Source: JAXHUH01 sp034211175 (GTDB lineage: Bacteria; Actinomycetota; Acidimicrobiia; Acidimicrobiales; CAIXPF01). From it: a stretch of 18,944 nucleotides of DNA. Location of the stretch: contig JAXHUH010000222.1 of assembly GCA_034211175.1 (NCBI GenBank), forward strand, positions 1-18,944. The letters run 5' to 3'. The translations under genes and the position numbers were made by a program. The notes beneath the pieces were generated by a model that was not told the origin of the DNA, did not search any database, and saw only the letters and a list, made by a program, of their open reading frames with translations. Below are positions 1-6,607 of this stretch, one piece after another; position 1 is the stretch's first letter; each line of letters starts with the position of its first letter.

Positions 1-801
1 GGCGGCGACACCGGCGGCGGTGACACCGGCGGTGGTGACAACACGGGCGGCGGCACGACCGGCCCGGCGAACGGGGACCTCCCCGTCGGCGCGGTTCCCG
101 CGACCATCGACGGGGTGTTCACCCCCGTGACCGGCGACTTCGACGGCAACGTCCAGGAGGACGTCCTCTGGTACGTGCCCGGCGCCGGGACCGAGTACGT
201 CTGGTGGGGCACCGGCGCGGGCACGGCCGACGCCGAGACGTCCCCGTACCAGGTGGGCGGGACCTACACGCCGGTCACCGGCGACTTCAACGGCGACGGA
301 CGCGACGACATCCTCTGGTACGCACCCGGCGCCGCCACCGACTACCTCTGGTGGGGCACCGCGTCCCGCAGCTTCGCGGTGCGCACCTCGCCGTACCAGG
401 TGGGCGGCACCTACACGCCGGTCACCGGCGACTTCAACGGCGACGGCACCGACGACATCCTCTGGTACGCACCCGGCGCCGCCACCGACTACCTCTGGTG
501 GGGCACCACCAACGCCCGCTTCGCCCCCCGCCCCTCCCCCCACCAGGTCGGCGGCACCTACACGCCGGTCACCGGCGACTTCAACGGCGACGGGCGTGAC
601 GACATCCTCTGGTACGCACCCGGCGCCGCCACCGACTACCTCTGGTGGGGCACCACCAACGCCCGCTTCGCCCCCCGCCCCTCCCCCCACCAGGCAGCCG
701 GCAACTTCACGCTGGTCGTCGGGGACCTGAACGGCGACGGGCGTGACGACATCGCCTGGTACGCACCGGGCACCGAGGCGGACGGCATCACCTTCAGCTG
801 A
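1..801 (+). CDS. FG-GAP/VCBS repeat protein, C-terminal part (5' end outside window)
   Basis: The reading frame is open from base 1, so the gene begins upstream of the window; the GTG at 115 is internal. The first 38 or so codons give a low-complexity Gly/Asp/Thr linker (GGDTGGGDTGGGD), followed by four complete 49-residue repeats and a partial fifth. Each carries a GDFNGDGRDD-type calcium-binding loop, then ILWYAPG and WWGT. These are the marks of FG-GAP/VCBS beta-propeller blades, a family usually found in secreted or surface proteins that bind ligands or matrix. The first blade has a degenerate loop (DFDGNVQED), so it may not bind calcium. The protein ends in TFS with no anchor or sorting motif. 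The signal peptide and any catalytic domain would lie upstream and cannot be seen, so the function of the whole protein is unknown. Confidence 0.88.
   Translation, partial: GGDTGGGDTGGGDNTGGGTTGPANGDLPVGAVPATIDGVFTPVTGDFDGNVQEDVLWYVPGAGTEYVWWGTGAGTADAETSPYQVGGTYTPVTGDFNGDGRDDILWYAPGAATDYLWWGTASRSFAVRTSPYQVGGTYTPVTGDFNGDGTDDILWYAPGAATDYLWWGTTNARFAPRPSPHQVGGTYTPVTGDFNGDGRDDILWYAPGAATDYLWWGTTNARFAPRPSPHQAAGNFTLVVGDLNGDGRDDIAWYAPGTEADGITFS
118..798 (+). repeat. 147-bp in-frame tandem repeats (4 full plus 1 partial)
   Basis: Copies lie at 118-264, 265-411, 412-558, 559-705 and 706-798 (partial), each 49 codons when complete. Copies 2, 3 and 4 are nearly identical in DNA, not just in protein: 451-546 and 598-693 match over 96 bases, as do 412-446 and 559-593. 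The first and last copies have diverged. The identity at synonymous positions points to recent duplication or gene conversion within the gene. Confidence 0.9.
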
Positions 802-870
802 TCACCGTCCCCGGCTGCGCACGGCCCCTCGCCGACGAAGCGGCGGGGTCGACAACCGAACGAGGTGGCT

Positions 871-904
871 GAGGCCGGCGGACCGGATCGGGTCCGCCGG
901 CCTC
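871..904. terminator. Bidirectional hairpin between convergent genes
   Basis: A perfect 14-bp stem (871-884 pairing with 891-904) encloses a 6-base loop. It lies between the stop of the repeat-protein gene (801) and the stop of the sigma-factor gene on the other strand (922), where a shared terminator would be expected. There is no clear T-tract, which is usual in high-GC actinobacteria, so termination is inferred from stem strength and position. Confidence 0.75.
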
Positions 905-921
905 TGCCGTTGCGACCGCGA

Positions 922-1794
922 TCAGCCGACGGGCACGGTGATCGTCGCCCGGCGAAGCTCGTCGGGGTCCGCAACGACGTCGATCCGCGTGATCCGTCCC
1001 CGTTCGACCCGCACCCGCAGGATCACGGCGAGGTGGCCGCCTGGCGCGACGACGATGCCCGGGGCGCCGTCCACCGACGCGACCTCGCCGTGCCCGGCCA
1101 GGTGGGCGAACACCCGGGTCTCCTCCGCCACGGCCCGGGCGCCCCGTACATCGGAGGCGACCTCGTCCGGTACCGCGACCCGGTCCGCTCGGCGTACGAC
1201 GTCGGGGGCGAGCAGCTCGACGAGGGTCGCCAGGTCCCCGTGCGCCGATGCGGCGAGGAACGCCTCGACGATGGCGCGGTGACGGTCCACGTCGGCGCCG
1301 ACGGGCGCGGCGTCGCCGCGGACCCGGCGGCGGGCGCGGCTCGCCAGCTTCTTGGCCGCGGCCTGCGACCGGTCGACGATCTCGGCGATCTCGTCGAACG
1401 GCACCGCGAACAGGTCGTGGAGCACGAACGCGACCCGCTCGGCCGGCGAGAGGCGGTCGAGGACGACCAGCAGCGCCCGGCCGACCGACTCGGCCATCAG
1501 GGCGTCGTCCTCCGGTGTCGCCTCCCGCGCGGCGACCCGGTCGTCGACGAGCGCCTCCGTCGCCATGCGGGTGCGCCGGGCCCGGAGCAGGTCGAGGCAG
1601 ACCCGGGAGACGACGGTCGTGAGCCAGCCGGACGGGTTCTCGATCCGGCGGCGGTCGGTCCGCGCGACGCGCACCCACGCCAGCTGGAGGGCGTCGTCGG
1701 CGTCGTCGAGCGACCCCAGGATCCGGAACGCGATGGCGCGCAACCGCTCGCGGTCCGCCTCGAAACGAACCGCTGGATCATCGACCGGGAGCAT
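922..1794 (-). CDS. ECF RNA polymerase sigma factor with C-terminal SnoaL-like domain (ECF41/SigJ-like)
   Basis: The 290-residue protein directs RNA polymerase to a specific promoter class. Residues about 12-77 form sigma region 2 (AFRILGSLDDADDALQ, then WLTTVVSRVCLDLLR). Residues about 103-155 form region 4 (LDRLSPAERVAFVLHDLFAVPFDEIAEIV, with its helix-turn-helix). Residues about 168-278 resemble the SnoaL/NTF2-like extension typical of ECF41 and SigJ-type factors, which in that family modulates activity in place of an anti-sigma factor. The C-terminal DPDEL at 277-281 sits where ECF41 proteins usually have NPDKL. The ATG at 1794 is preceded by a purine-rich GAGGAAGG. It is divergent from the azoreductase gene, with an 80-base gap. 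No anti-sigma gene is adjacent. The ECF41 assignment is by motif only; another SnoaL-bearing ECF group is possible. Confidence 0.88.
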   Translation of the reverse strand: MLPVDDPAVRFEADRERLRAIAFRILGSLDDADDALQLAWVRVARTDRRRIENPSGWLTTVVSRVCLDLLRARRTRMATEALVDDRVAAREATPEDDALMAESVGRALLVVLDRLSPAERVAFVLHDLFAVPFDEIAEIVDRSQAAAKKLASRARRRVRGDAAPVGADVDRHRAIVEAFLAASAHGDLATLVELLAPDVVRRADRVAVPDEVASDVRGARAVAEETRVFAHLAGHGEVASVDGAPGIVVAPGGHLAVILRVRVERGRITRIDVVADPDELRRATITVPVG

Positions 1795-1795
1795 C

Positions 1796-1822
1796 GGTCA
1801 CCTTCCTCACTCGGCATCCGTC
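1796..1822 (+). promoter_or_regulatory. Candidate ECF41-type promoter for the azoreductase gene
   Basis: GGTCACC at 1796-1802, a 16-base spacer and CGTC at 1819-1822 resemble the TGTCACA / CGTC pattern I recall for ECF41 sigma factors (5 of 7 and 4 of 4 bases). Transcription would start near 1830, leaving a leader of about 45 bases before the GTG at 1875. The -35-like box lies almost against the divergent sigma-factor start codon. The match is by eye and the spacing rule is from memory. Confidence 0.45.
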
Positions 1823-1874
1823 ATGGAGGCGACGAAACCGACACGACCGAGAACACGAGCGAGGAGACGTCGTC

Positions 1875-2582
1875 GTGAACCTACCAATGTCCCCGACGAG
1901 GGCCGAAGCCGACGCGACCGAGGACGCAGCGCGGGTCCTGCGGGTCGATGCGAGCATCCGCGACGCCGGATCGGTCGGTCGATCGCTGGCCGATGAAGCC
2001 GTCGACGCACTGGGCCGTGACCGCGATGGTGTCGTGGTCACCCGTCGAGACCTCGGACGAGAGCCACTGCCGCCGGTCTGGCCGGCTGCGGAGGCGGCGC
2101 GGACGACCCCCGTGGGCGAACGGACCGGGCCCCAGCGTCACGCTGCCGAGCTGGCGGCCGGGCTCGTCGACGAGCTGCTCGACGCCGACGTCCTCGTGGT
2201 GGCGGCGCCGATGTACAACTTCGGGCCGCCGCAGCAGGTGAAGCACTGGATCGATCTCGTGATCACCGACCACCGGGCGATGGACGTGAACGTCCCGATC
2301 CTCCCGGGTCGCCCGGCGCTCCTGGTCGCCACCCGCGGCGGCGCCTACGGAACCGGCACACCCCGGGCGGGTTGGGACCATGCCACACCGTTCCTCCGAC
2401 GGATCCTGGCCGACGTCTGGGGACTCGACCTCACCGTCGTCGAGGTCGAGCTGACCGCGGCCGACGAGGTGCCGGCGATGGCCGGCCTGCGGGAGGCGGC
2501 ACGCCGGCAGCTGGCCGACGCGCACGACCTGGTCCGGGAGTGGGCCGCGACGATCGCGACGCGGCGCACCGTCGGCGGCTGA
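1875..2582 (+). CDS. azoR: FMN-dependent NADH:quinone oxidoreductase / azoreductase
   Basis: This 235-residue flavodoxin-fold protein matches the AzoR family, which uses FMN and NAD(P)H to reduce quinones or azo compounds by two electrons in the cytoplasm. The diagnostic stretch is APMYNFGPPQQVKHWIDLV, the FMN-binding and dimer segment, followed by a TRGGAYG loop. The N-terminal region RVDASIRDAGSVGRSLADE corresponds to the phosphate-binding SxR...S.S.L segment of the family. The GTG at 1875 is chosen because GAGGAG at 1861-1866 sits 8 bases upstream; the ATG at 1887 is too far from it. About 18 extra N-terminal residues precede the flavodoxin start compared with typical AzoR. It is probably a target of the divergent sigma factor. 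It converges on the diguanylate cyclase gene with 21 bases between stops. Confidence 0.88.
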   Translation: MNLPMSPTRAEADATEDAARVLRVDASIRDAGSVGRSLADEAVDALGRDRDGVVVTRRDLGREPLPPVWPAAEAARTTPVGERTGPQRHAAELAAGLVDELLDADVLVVAAPMYNFGPPQQVKHWIDLVITDHRAMDVNVPILPGRPALLVATRGGAYGTGTPRAGWDHATPFLRRILADVWGLDLTVVEVELTAADEVPAMAGLREAARRQLADAHDLVREWAATIATRRTVGG

Positions 2583-2589
2583 TCGCGTC

Positions 2590-2605
2590 GAGCGCCGGGA
2601 CGCTC
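2590..2605. terminator. Small hairpin between convergent stops
   Basis: GAGCG (2590-2594) and CGCTC (2601-2605) form a 5-bp stem around a 6-base loop. It overlaps the stop of the minus-strand cyclase gene and follows the azoreductase stop. It is short and could be chance in this GC-rich DNA. Confidence 0.22.
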
Positions 2606-4166
2606 AGCGGGCCCCGGCGGCGGAGGTACCCGCATCCATCGCCGGGGCCGCCGCGTCGTCCTCGGCCGCCGGGTCGTGGACGGCCACGGTGCCCTTCCCT
2701 CGACGCTTCGCGGCGTACATGGCGGCGTCCGAGCGTCGCACGATCTCGTCGGCGTCGATCGCACCGGCACCGTCCGCGATCCCGATGCTGACGCCCACCG
2801 ACGTGCCGACACCGTCGACCGCGAAGCCCGCGCCGAGCCGATCGAGCACGCGTGTCGCGATGCGCGATGCCGCGCCGAGGGGCTCGGCGGCGCGCACGAC
2901 GACGGCGAACTCGTCGCCGCCCAGGCGGGCGACGAGGTCCTCACCCTCGCGCACGGCGGAGCGGAGCGTGCGCGCGACGTGCACGAGGAGCTCGTCACCG
3001 GCGTGGTGGCCCCTCGTGTCGTTCAGGCACTTGAAGTCGTCGACGTCGATGAGGACGACGGCGATCCGTTCACGGTCGCTCGCGGCGCATTGCTCCAGGG
3101 TCTCCGTGAACGCACGGCGGTTGGCGAGCCCGGTGAGACCGTCGGTGTACGCCTGGGTCCGCAGCCGGCTCTGGCTGCGCTGCAGGCTGTCCGCCATGTC
3201 GGCCATCGCACCGGCCAGGGTCGCGATCTCGCGACCCGCGTGGGCGGACACCTCGACGGGCTCGTCGAGCTCACCCCGACGGAACCGGGCGACGACGTGC
3301 TGCAGCGAGACGAGCGGACGAATCACGCGCACCGACAGCAGCCAGGCCGAGGCCGCGCCCAGCACGAGCGCCGCGAACAGGGCCGCGGCGAAGAGCCGCT
3401 CGGCGGCCGATTGGTCGTGCTCGGCCCGATCGGAGCTCTCCCGGAGGTCGTCGACGGTGGAGACGGCCAACGACGCCAGCGCGAGCTCCGTCTGCTTCAG
3501 GGGCGCCCACACCGACTCGGCGAACGGGTCCTCCCCTTCGGCCAGTGATGCGGCGACCTCGCCCGTCCCCCACAGCGACCGGGCGGTGTCCACGCCGTCG
3601 TTCACCCCGGCCCACGAGGCCCGGGCGTCGGCGAGGAGCCCGGCGTCGTCGCCCTCGAGGATGTCGGCGAGGCGGTCGAGCTCGGCGTCGATCGCCGTGG
3701 CGTGGGCCGTCCACTGATCCCACTGCTCGTCGAGCGTGCCCGACCGGTAGATCTCGTAGAGCACGCCGCCCAGCGGGCTCTCCGCCTCGAGCAGCTCGCG
3801 CTGGACGCCGGCGATGGTCGCCAGCTCGGCCTCCGCGACGTTCGACGTCCGTTCGAAGTCGTCGCGCTGGTTGCGCATGAGCACGAACGTCCACGCGCCG
3901 ACTGCGAGCACGACGACGAGCGGTACGCCGACGGCGACCGCCCAGGTCCGGCGGATGCCACGACGTCGACCGGTACCGGTCGCCCCGGTCACGAGGGGCG
4001 CCCACCGGCGAGTCGGTGCGGCTGCGCGCAAGACGAGGCCATGTGATCCCGTCGTCCCGCGCACCCGGGTGCTGAAGCGCGAAGCCGAGCCCGGGGGATG
4101 ACGAACCCGCAGGTGGGGCACGCCGGCGGGTGTGCGGGTCCGGTGTTCCGACGAGATGGGGCCCAC
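2604..4166 (-). CDS. Membrane diguanylate cyclase (TM - sensor - TM - HAMP - GGDEF)
   Basis: This protein makes c-di-GMP from two GTP. In the 520-residue reading, TM1 is at about 75-97. A helical, probably extracytoplasmic sensor of about 160 residues follows, then TM2 at about 258-280, HAMP to about 332 and GGDEF at about 335-498. The active-site signature GGDEF is intact at 416-420, and the DxLTGLANRR and DVDDFKxLND motifs are present. The inhibitory I-site RxxD reads EGED at 407-410, so product feedback is probably absent. The start is uncertain: GTG codons at 4166, 4119-4121, 4062-4064 and 3992 are all in frame. The first 58 residues are Arg/Gly-rich and unlike a domain, so the GTG at 3992 (462 residues) may be the true start. 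It lies downstream of rmlD on the same strand, with a hairpin between them. Confidence 0.88.
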   Translation of the reverse strand: MGPISSEHRTRTPAGVPHLRVRHPPGSASRFSTRVRGTTGSHGLVLRAAAPTRRWAPLVTGATGTGRRRGIRRTWAVAVGVPLVVVLAVGAWTFVLMRNQRDDFERTSNVAEAELATIAGVQRELLEAESPLGGVLYEIYRSGTLDEQWDQWTAHATAIDAELDRLADILEGDDAGLLADARASWAGVNDGVDTARSLWGTGEVAASLAEGEDPFAESVWAPLKQTELALASLAVSTVDDLRESSDRAEHDQSAAERLFAAALFAALVLGAASAWLLSVRVIRPLVSLQHVVARFRRGELDEPVEVSAHAGREIATLAGAMADMADSLQRSQSRLRTQAYTDGLTGLANRRAFTETLEQCAASDRERIAVVLIDVDDFKCLNDTRGHHAGDELLVHVARTLRSAVREGEDLVARLGGDEFAVVVRAAEPLGAASRIATRVLDRLGAGFAVDGVGTSVGVSIGIADGAGAIDADEIVRRSDAAMYAAKRRGKGTVAVHDPAAEDDAAAPAMDAGTSAAGAR

Positions 4167-4170
4167 CCCG

Positions 4171-4193
4171 GCCCACCACCTGAGCCGGTGGGC
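4171..4193 (-). terminator. Hairpin just after the rhamnose operon
   Basis: GCCCACC (4171-4177) and GGTGGGC (4187-4193) form a perfect 7-bp stem with a 9-base loop, 10 bases past the rmlD stop. It could end the rml transcript or weaken read-through into the diguanylate cyclase gene. No T-tract follows. Confidence 0.35.
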
Positions 4194-4202
4194 GGTGCCC
4201 GC

Positions 4203-5045
4203 TCAGCTGCGCAGCGCGGCCACGACCTCGGCGAGCGGCTCACGGTAGTCGCGGGTCGGCCCGATGCCCTCGAGCCGGAGCGCGGCGTTGTCGAGCACCG
4301 AGTACGTCGGCCGGGGCGCCGGCCGGGCCGGCGTGAGGTCGGCGTACTTGATGGGCGACACCCGCTCGGGGTCGTGGCCCGCGGCCTCGAGCACGGCCCG
4401 GGCGAAGTCGAACGGCGACGCCACGCCCTGGTTGGTGACGTGGTGCACGCCGGGCCGCCGATCGACCGACAGCCGCCAGATCATGGCCGCCAGGTCCGAC
4501 GCGAAGGTCGGGTGCGACCACTGGTCGTCGGCGAAGGTCAGCCGATCGTGCTCACCGGCGAGGCGCAGGATCGTCTTGACCAGGTTGTTGCCGTGGGCGC
4601 TGCACACCAGGGACGTGCGCACGATCGTGGCCGAACCGTCGAGCTCGCGCTCGCCCGCCAGCTTCGAACGGCCGTACACCGACAGCGGGTCGGGGTCGTC
4701 CCACTCCACGTACGCCGTGCCCCGGTTCCCGGAGAACACGTAGTCGGTCGACACGTAGGTCACGTGGGCACCGACCCGGCGGGCGCCGTCGGCGACGTGG
4801 CGGGTGCCGAGCGCGTTGGCCTTCCACGCCTGGTCGGGCTCGGTCTCGCACAGGTCGACGTTGGTGAGCGCGCCGACGTGGAGGATCAGGTCGGGCTCGA
4901 GCGAGGTGATCGCGCCGAGCGCCGCGTCGCGGTCGCTGACGTCGAGGGTGTCGATGTCGGTGGCGACGAGCTCGTGGTGGTCACCGATGAGGGGCGCCAG
5001 CTCGGTGCCGACCTGCCCGTTGGCCCCGGTCAGGAGGATCTTCAT
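4203..5045 (-). CDS. rmlD: dTDP-4-dehydrorhamnose reductase
   Basis: This enzyme performs the last step of dTDP-L-rhamnose synthesis, reducing dTDP-4-dehydro-L-rhamnose with NAD(P)H in the cytoplasm. The 280-residue protein is normal length for the family. It begins MKILLTGANGQVG, a Rossmann GxxGxxG nucleotide-binding loop at 7-13. It then has STDYVFSG at 99-106 and the SDR catalytic pair Y124 and K128 in YGRSKLAGE. The ATG at 5045 overlaps the rmlB stop in an ATGA arrangement, which implies translational coupling. The open frame continues upstream antisense to nothing real, so the longer 493-codon frame is rejected. It is the last rml gene. Confidence 0.95.
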   Translation of the reverse strand: MKILLTGANGQVGTELAPLIGDHHELVATDIDTLDVSDRDAALGAITSLEPDLILHVGALTNVDLCETEPDQAWKANALGTRHVADGARRVGAHVTYVSTDYVFSGNRGTAYVEWDDPDPLSVYGRSKLAGERELDGSATIVRTSLVCSAHGNNLVKTILRLAGEHDRLTFADDQWSHPTFASDLAAMIWRLSVDRRPGVHHVTNQGVASPFDFARAVLEAAGHDPERVSPIKYADLTPARPAPRPTYSVLDNAALRLEGIGPTRDYREPLAEVVAALRS

Positions 5046-5998
5046 GCGCTCTTGAGGGGTTCCCACCACCAGCGGTTGTCCCGGTACCACGCGACGGTGG
5101 CCTCGAGCGCCGAGGGGAAGTCGTGAGTGGGCTCCCAGCCGAGGGCCCGGACCTTGGTGGTGTCGATCGAGTACCGGCGGTCGTGACCGAGGCGGTCCTC
5201 CACGTACTCGATGCTCGACTCGTCGCGGCCGCACAGCTCGATCAGCCGGTCGGTCAGCTCCCGGTTGGGGACCTCGTTGCCGGGGCCGATGTTGTAGATC
5301 TCGCCGACCGCACCCTGGCGGAGGACGAGGTCGACGGCCCGGCAGTTGTCCTCGACGAAGCACCAGTCGCGCACGTTCATGCCGTCCCCGTACAGCGGCA
5401 CCTTCTTGCCGTCGAGGAGGTTGGTCACGAACAGCGGGATGACCTTCTCGGGGAACTGGTACGGCCCGAACTGGTTCGACGAGCGGGTGACCACCACGGG
5501 CAGCCCGTAGGTCGAGTGGTAGCTCAGCGCGATGAGGTCGGAACCGGCCTTCGACGCCGAGTACGGCGAGCGGGGCCCGAGCGGGTCGGTCTCGAGGAAC
5601 GAGCCCTCCTCGATCGAGCCGTAGACCTCGTCGGTCGAGATGTGCAACAGCCGCTCGACGCCGACCTGGCGGGCGACGTCGCACACGACGTTGGTGCCGT
5701 CGCAGTTGGTGCGCACGAAGGCGTCGGGGCTCACGATCGAGCGGTCGACGTGGCTCTCGGCCGCGAAGTGGACGACCAGGTCGCAGCCGTCCATGGCGCT
5801 GCGCACCGCGTCGCGGTCGCAGATGTCGCCCTTCACGAACCGGTAGCGGGGGTCGTCGTCGAGGTCCTTGAGGTTGTCGAGGTTGCCCGCGTAGGTCAGC
5901 GCGTCGAACACGACGACGGAGTCGTCGGTGTCGGCGAGCAGGTGGCGGACGTAGTTCGAACCGATGAAGCCGGCACCGCCGGTGACGAAGAGTCGCAT
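5042..5998 (-). CDS. rmlB: dTDP-glucose 4,6-dehydratase
   Basis: This enzyme converts dTDP-glucose to dTDP-4-dehydro-6-deoxyglucose, the second step of the rhamnose pathway, with tightly bound NAD. The 318-residue protein starts MRLFVTGGAGFIGSNYVRHL, an extended-SDR nucleotide-binding motif. It carries the dehydratase signature STDEVYGS with D123 and E124, and the catalytic pair Y146 and K150 in SPYSASKAGSD. The substrate segment NQFGPYQFPEKVIP is also present. This set separates it from epimerases. The ATG at 5998 has GAGGA a few bases upstream and lies 13 bases after the epimerase stop; its own stop overlaps rmlD by 4 bases. It is in the middle of the operon. Confidence 0.97.
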   Translation of the reverse strand: MRLFVTGGAGFIGSNYVRHLLADTDDSVVVFDALTYAGNLDNLKDLDDDPRYRFVKGDICDRDAVRSAMDGCDLVVHFAAESHVDRSIVSPDAFVRTNCDGTNVVCDVARQVGVERLLHISTDEVYGSIEEGSFLETDPLGPRSPYSASKAGSDLIALSYHSTYGLPVVVTRSSNQFGPYQFPEKVIPLFVTNLLDGKKVPLYGDGMNVRDWCFVEDNCRAVDLVLRQGAVGEIYNIGPGNEVPNRELTDRLIELCGRDESSIEYVEDRLGHDRRYSIDTTKVRALGWEPTHDFPSALEATVAWYRDNRWWWEPLKSA

Positions 5999-6011
5999 GG
6001 TGTCCTCGGGC

Positions 6012-6578
6012 TCAGGTGCGCAGGCTGATGTGGGGCTGGACGGCCGGGTCGATGTCGGCGCGCCGGGGGTTCTTCTGGTCCCGGGCCGACAGCACAGGGT
6101 CCGTGAGTCCCCAGTCGGCGTCGATGGCCGGATCGTCCCAGGCGACGCCGAGCTCGTCGGACGGGTTGTAGTAGCCGTCCACGAGGTACGTGATCGTCAT
6201 GTCGGTGAGCGACGCGAAGCCGTGGGCCACGCCCGGCGGGATGTAGACCCCGCGGTGGGAGAAGCTCCCGTCGGCCTGCTCGCCGAGGTCGAGGCACAGG
6301 GTCGCGCCGTCGGTCGGTGAGCCGGTGCGCAGGTCGTGGAGCACGACGCGGGCGCGGCCGTTGGGCACGTACCAGTAGTCGGACTGGTGCAGGTGGTAGT
6401 GCAGCCCGACGATGGCGCCGGCCTTGCGGTCGCCGCGGTTGCCCTGGATCATCTCGCGACCCAGCGGGAACCACTGGCGGCGGTAGGTCTCGACGAAGAA
6501 TCCTCGGTCGTCGGCGTGAACGGTCGGGTCGACGAGCTGGACGCCGCTGATGACATCGGACTCGGTGATCTCGGCCAC
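6012..6578 (-). CDS. rmlC: dTDP-4-dehydrorhamnose 3,5-epimerase family protein (divergent)
   Basis: The 188-residue cupin is expected to epimerise dTDP-4-dehydro-6-deoxyglucose at C3 and C5. It has DDRGFFVETYR at 23-33, GLHYH with the catalytic-type histidine H60, IPPGVAHGF with H119, and a YLVDGYYNPSDELGVAWDDP block with the likely acid Y131. It is not a typical RmlC: the usual RGLHYQ reads VGLHYH, and the QGKLVRV strand is replaced by HQSDYWYVPNG. It therefore belongs to a divergent subgroup and could be a 3-epimerase or 5-epimerase in another host. The GTG at 6578 is chosen because GGAGG ends 4 bases upstream; the long open frame through rmlA is not real. It sits 29 bases after rmlA and 13 bases before rmlB. 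Its place in an otherwise complete set supports the rhamnose role. Confidence 0.88.
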   Translation of the reverse strand: MAEITESDVISGVQLVDPTVHADDRGFFVETYRRQWFPLGREMIQGNRGDRKAGAIVGLHYHLHQSDYWYVPNGRARVVLHDLRTGSPTDGATLCLDLGEQADGSFSHRGVYIPPGVAHGFASLTDMTITYLVDGYYNPSDELGVAWDDPAIDADWGLTDPVLSARDQKNPRRADIDPAVQPHISLRT

Positions 6579-6607
6579 GGTTCCTCCGGAGGGGGTGGTT
6601 GGCTCGA

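Noticed and set aside
4203..5684. A 493-codon frame extending rmlD into rmlB
   Set aside because: rmlD homology begins at the ATG overlapping the rmlB stop; the extra N-terminus is a frame-shifted shadow of rmlB.
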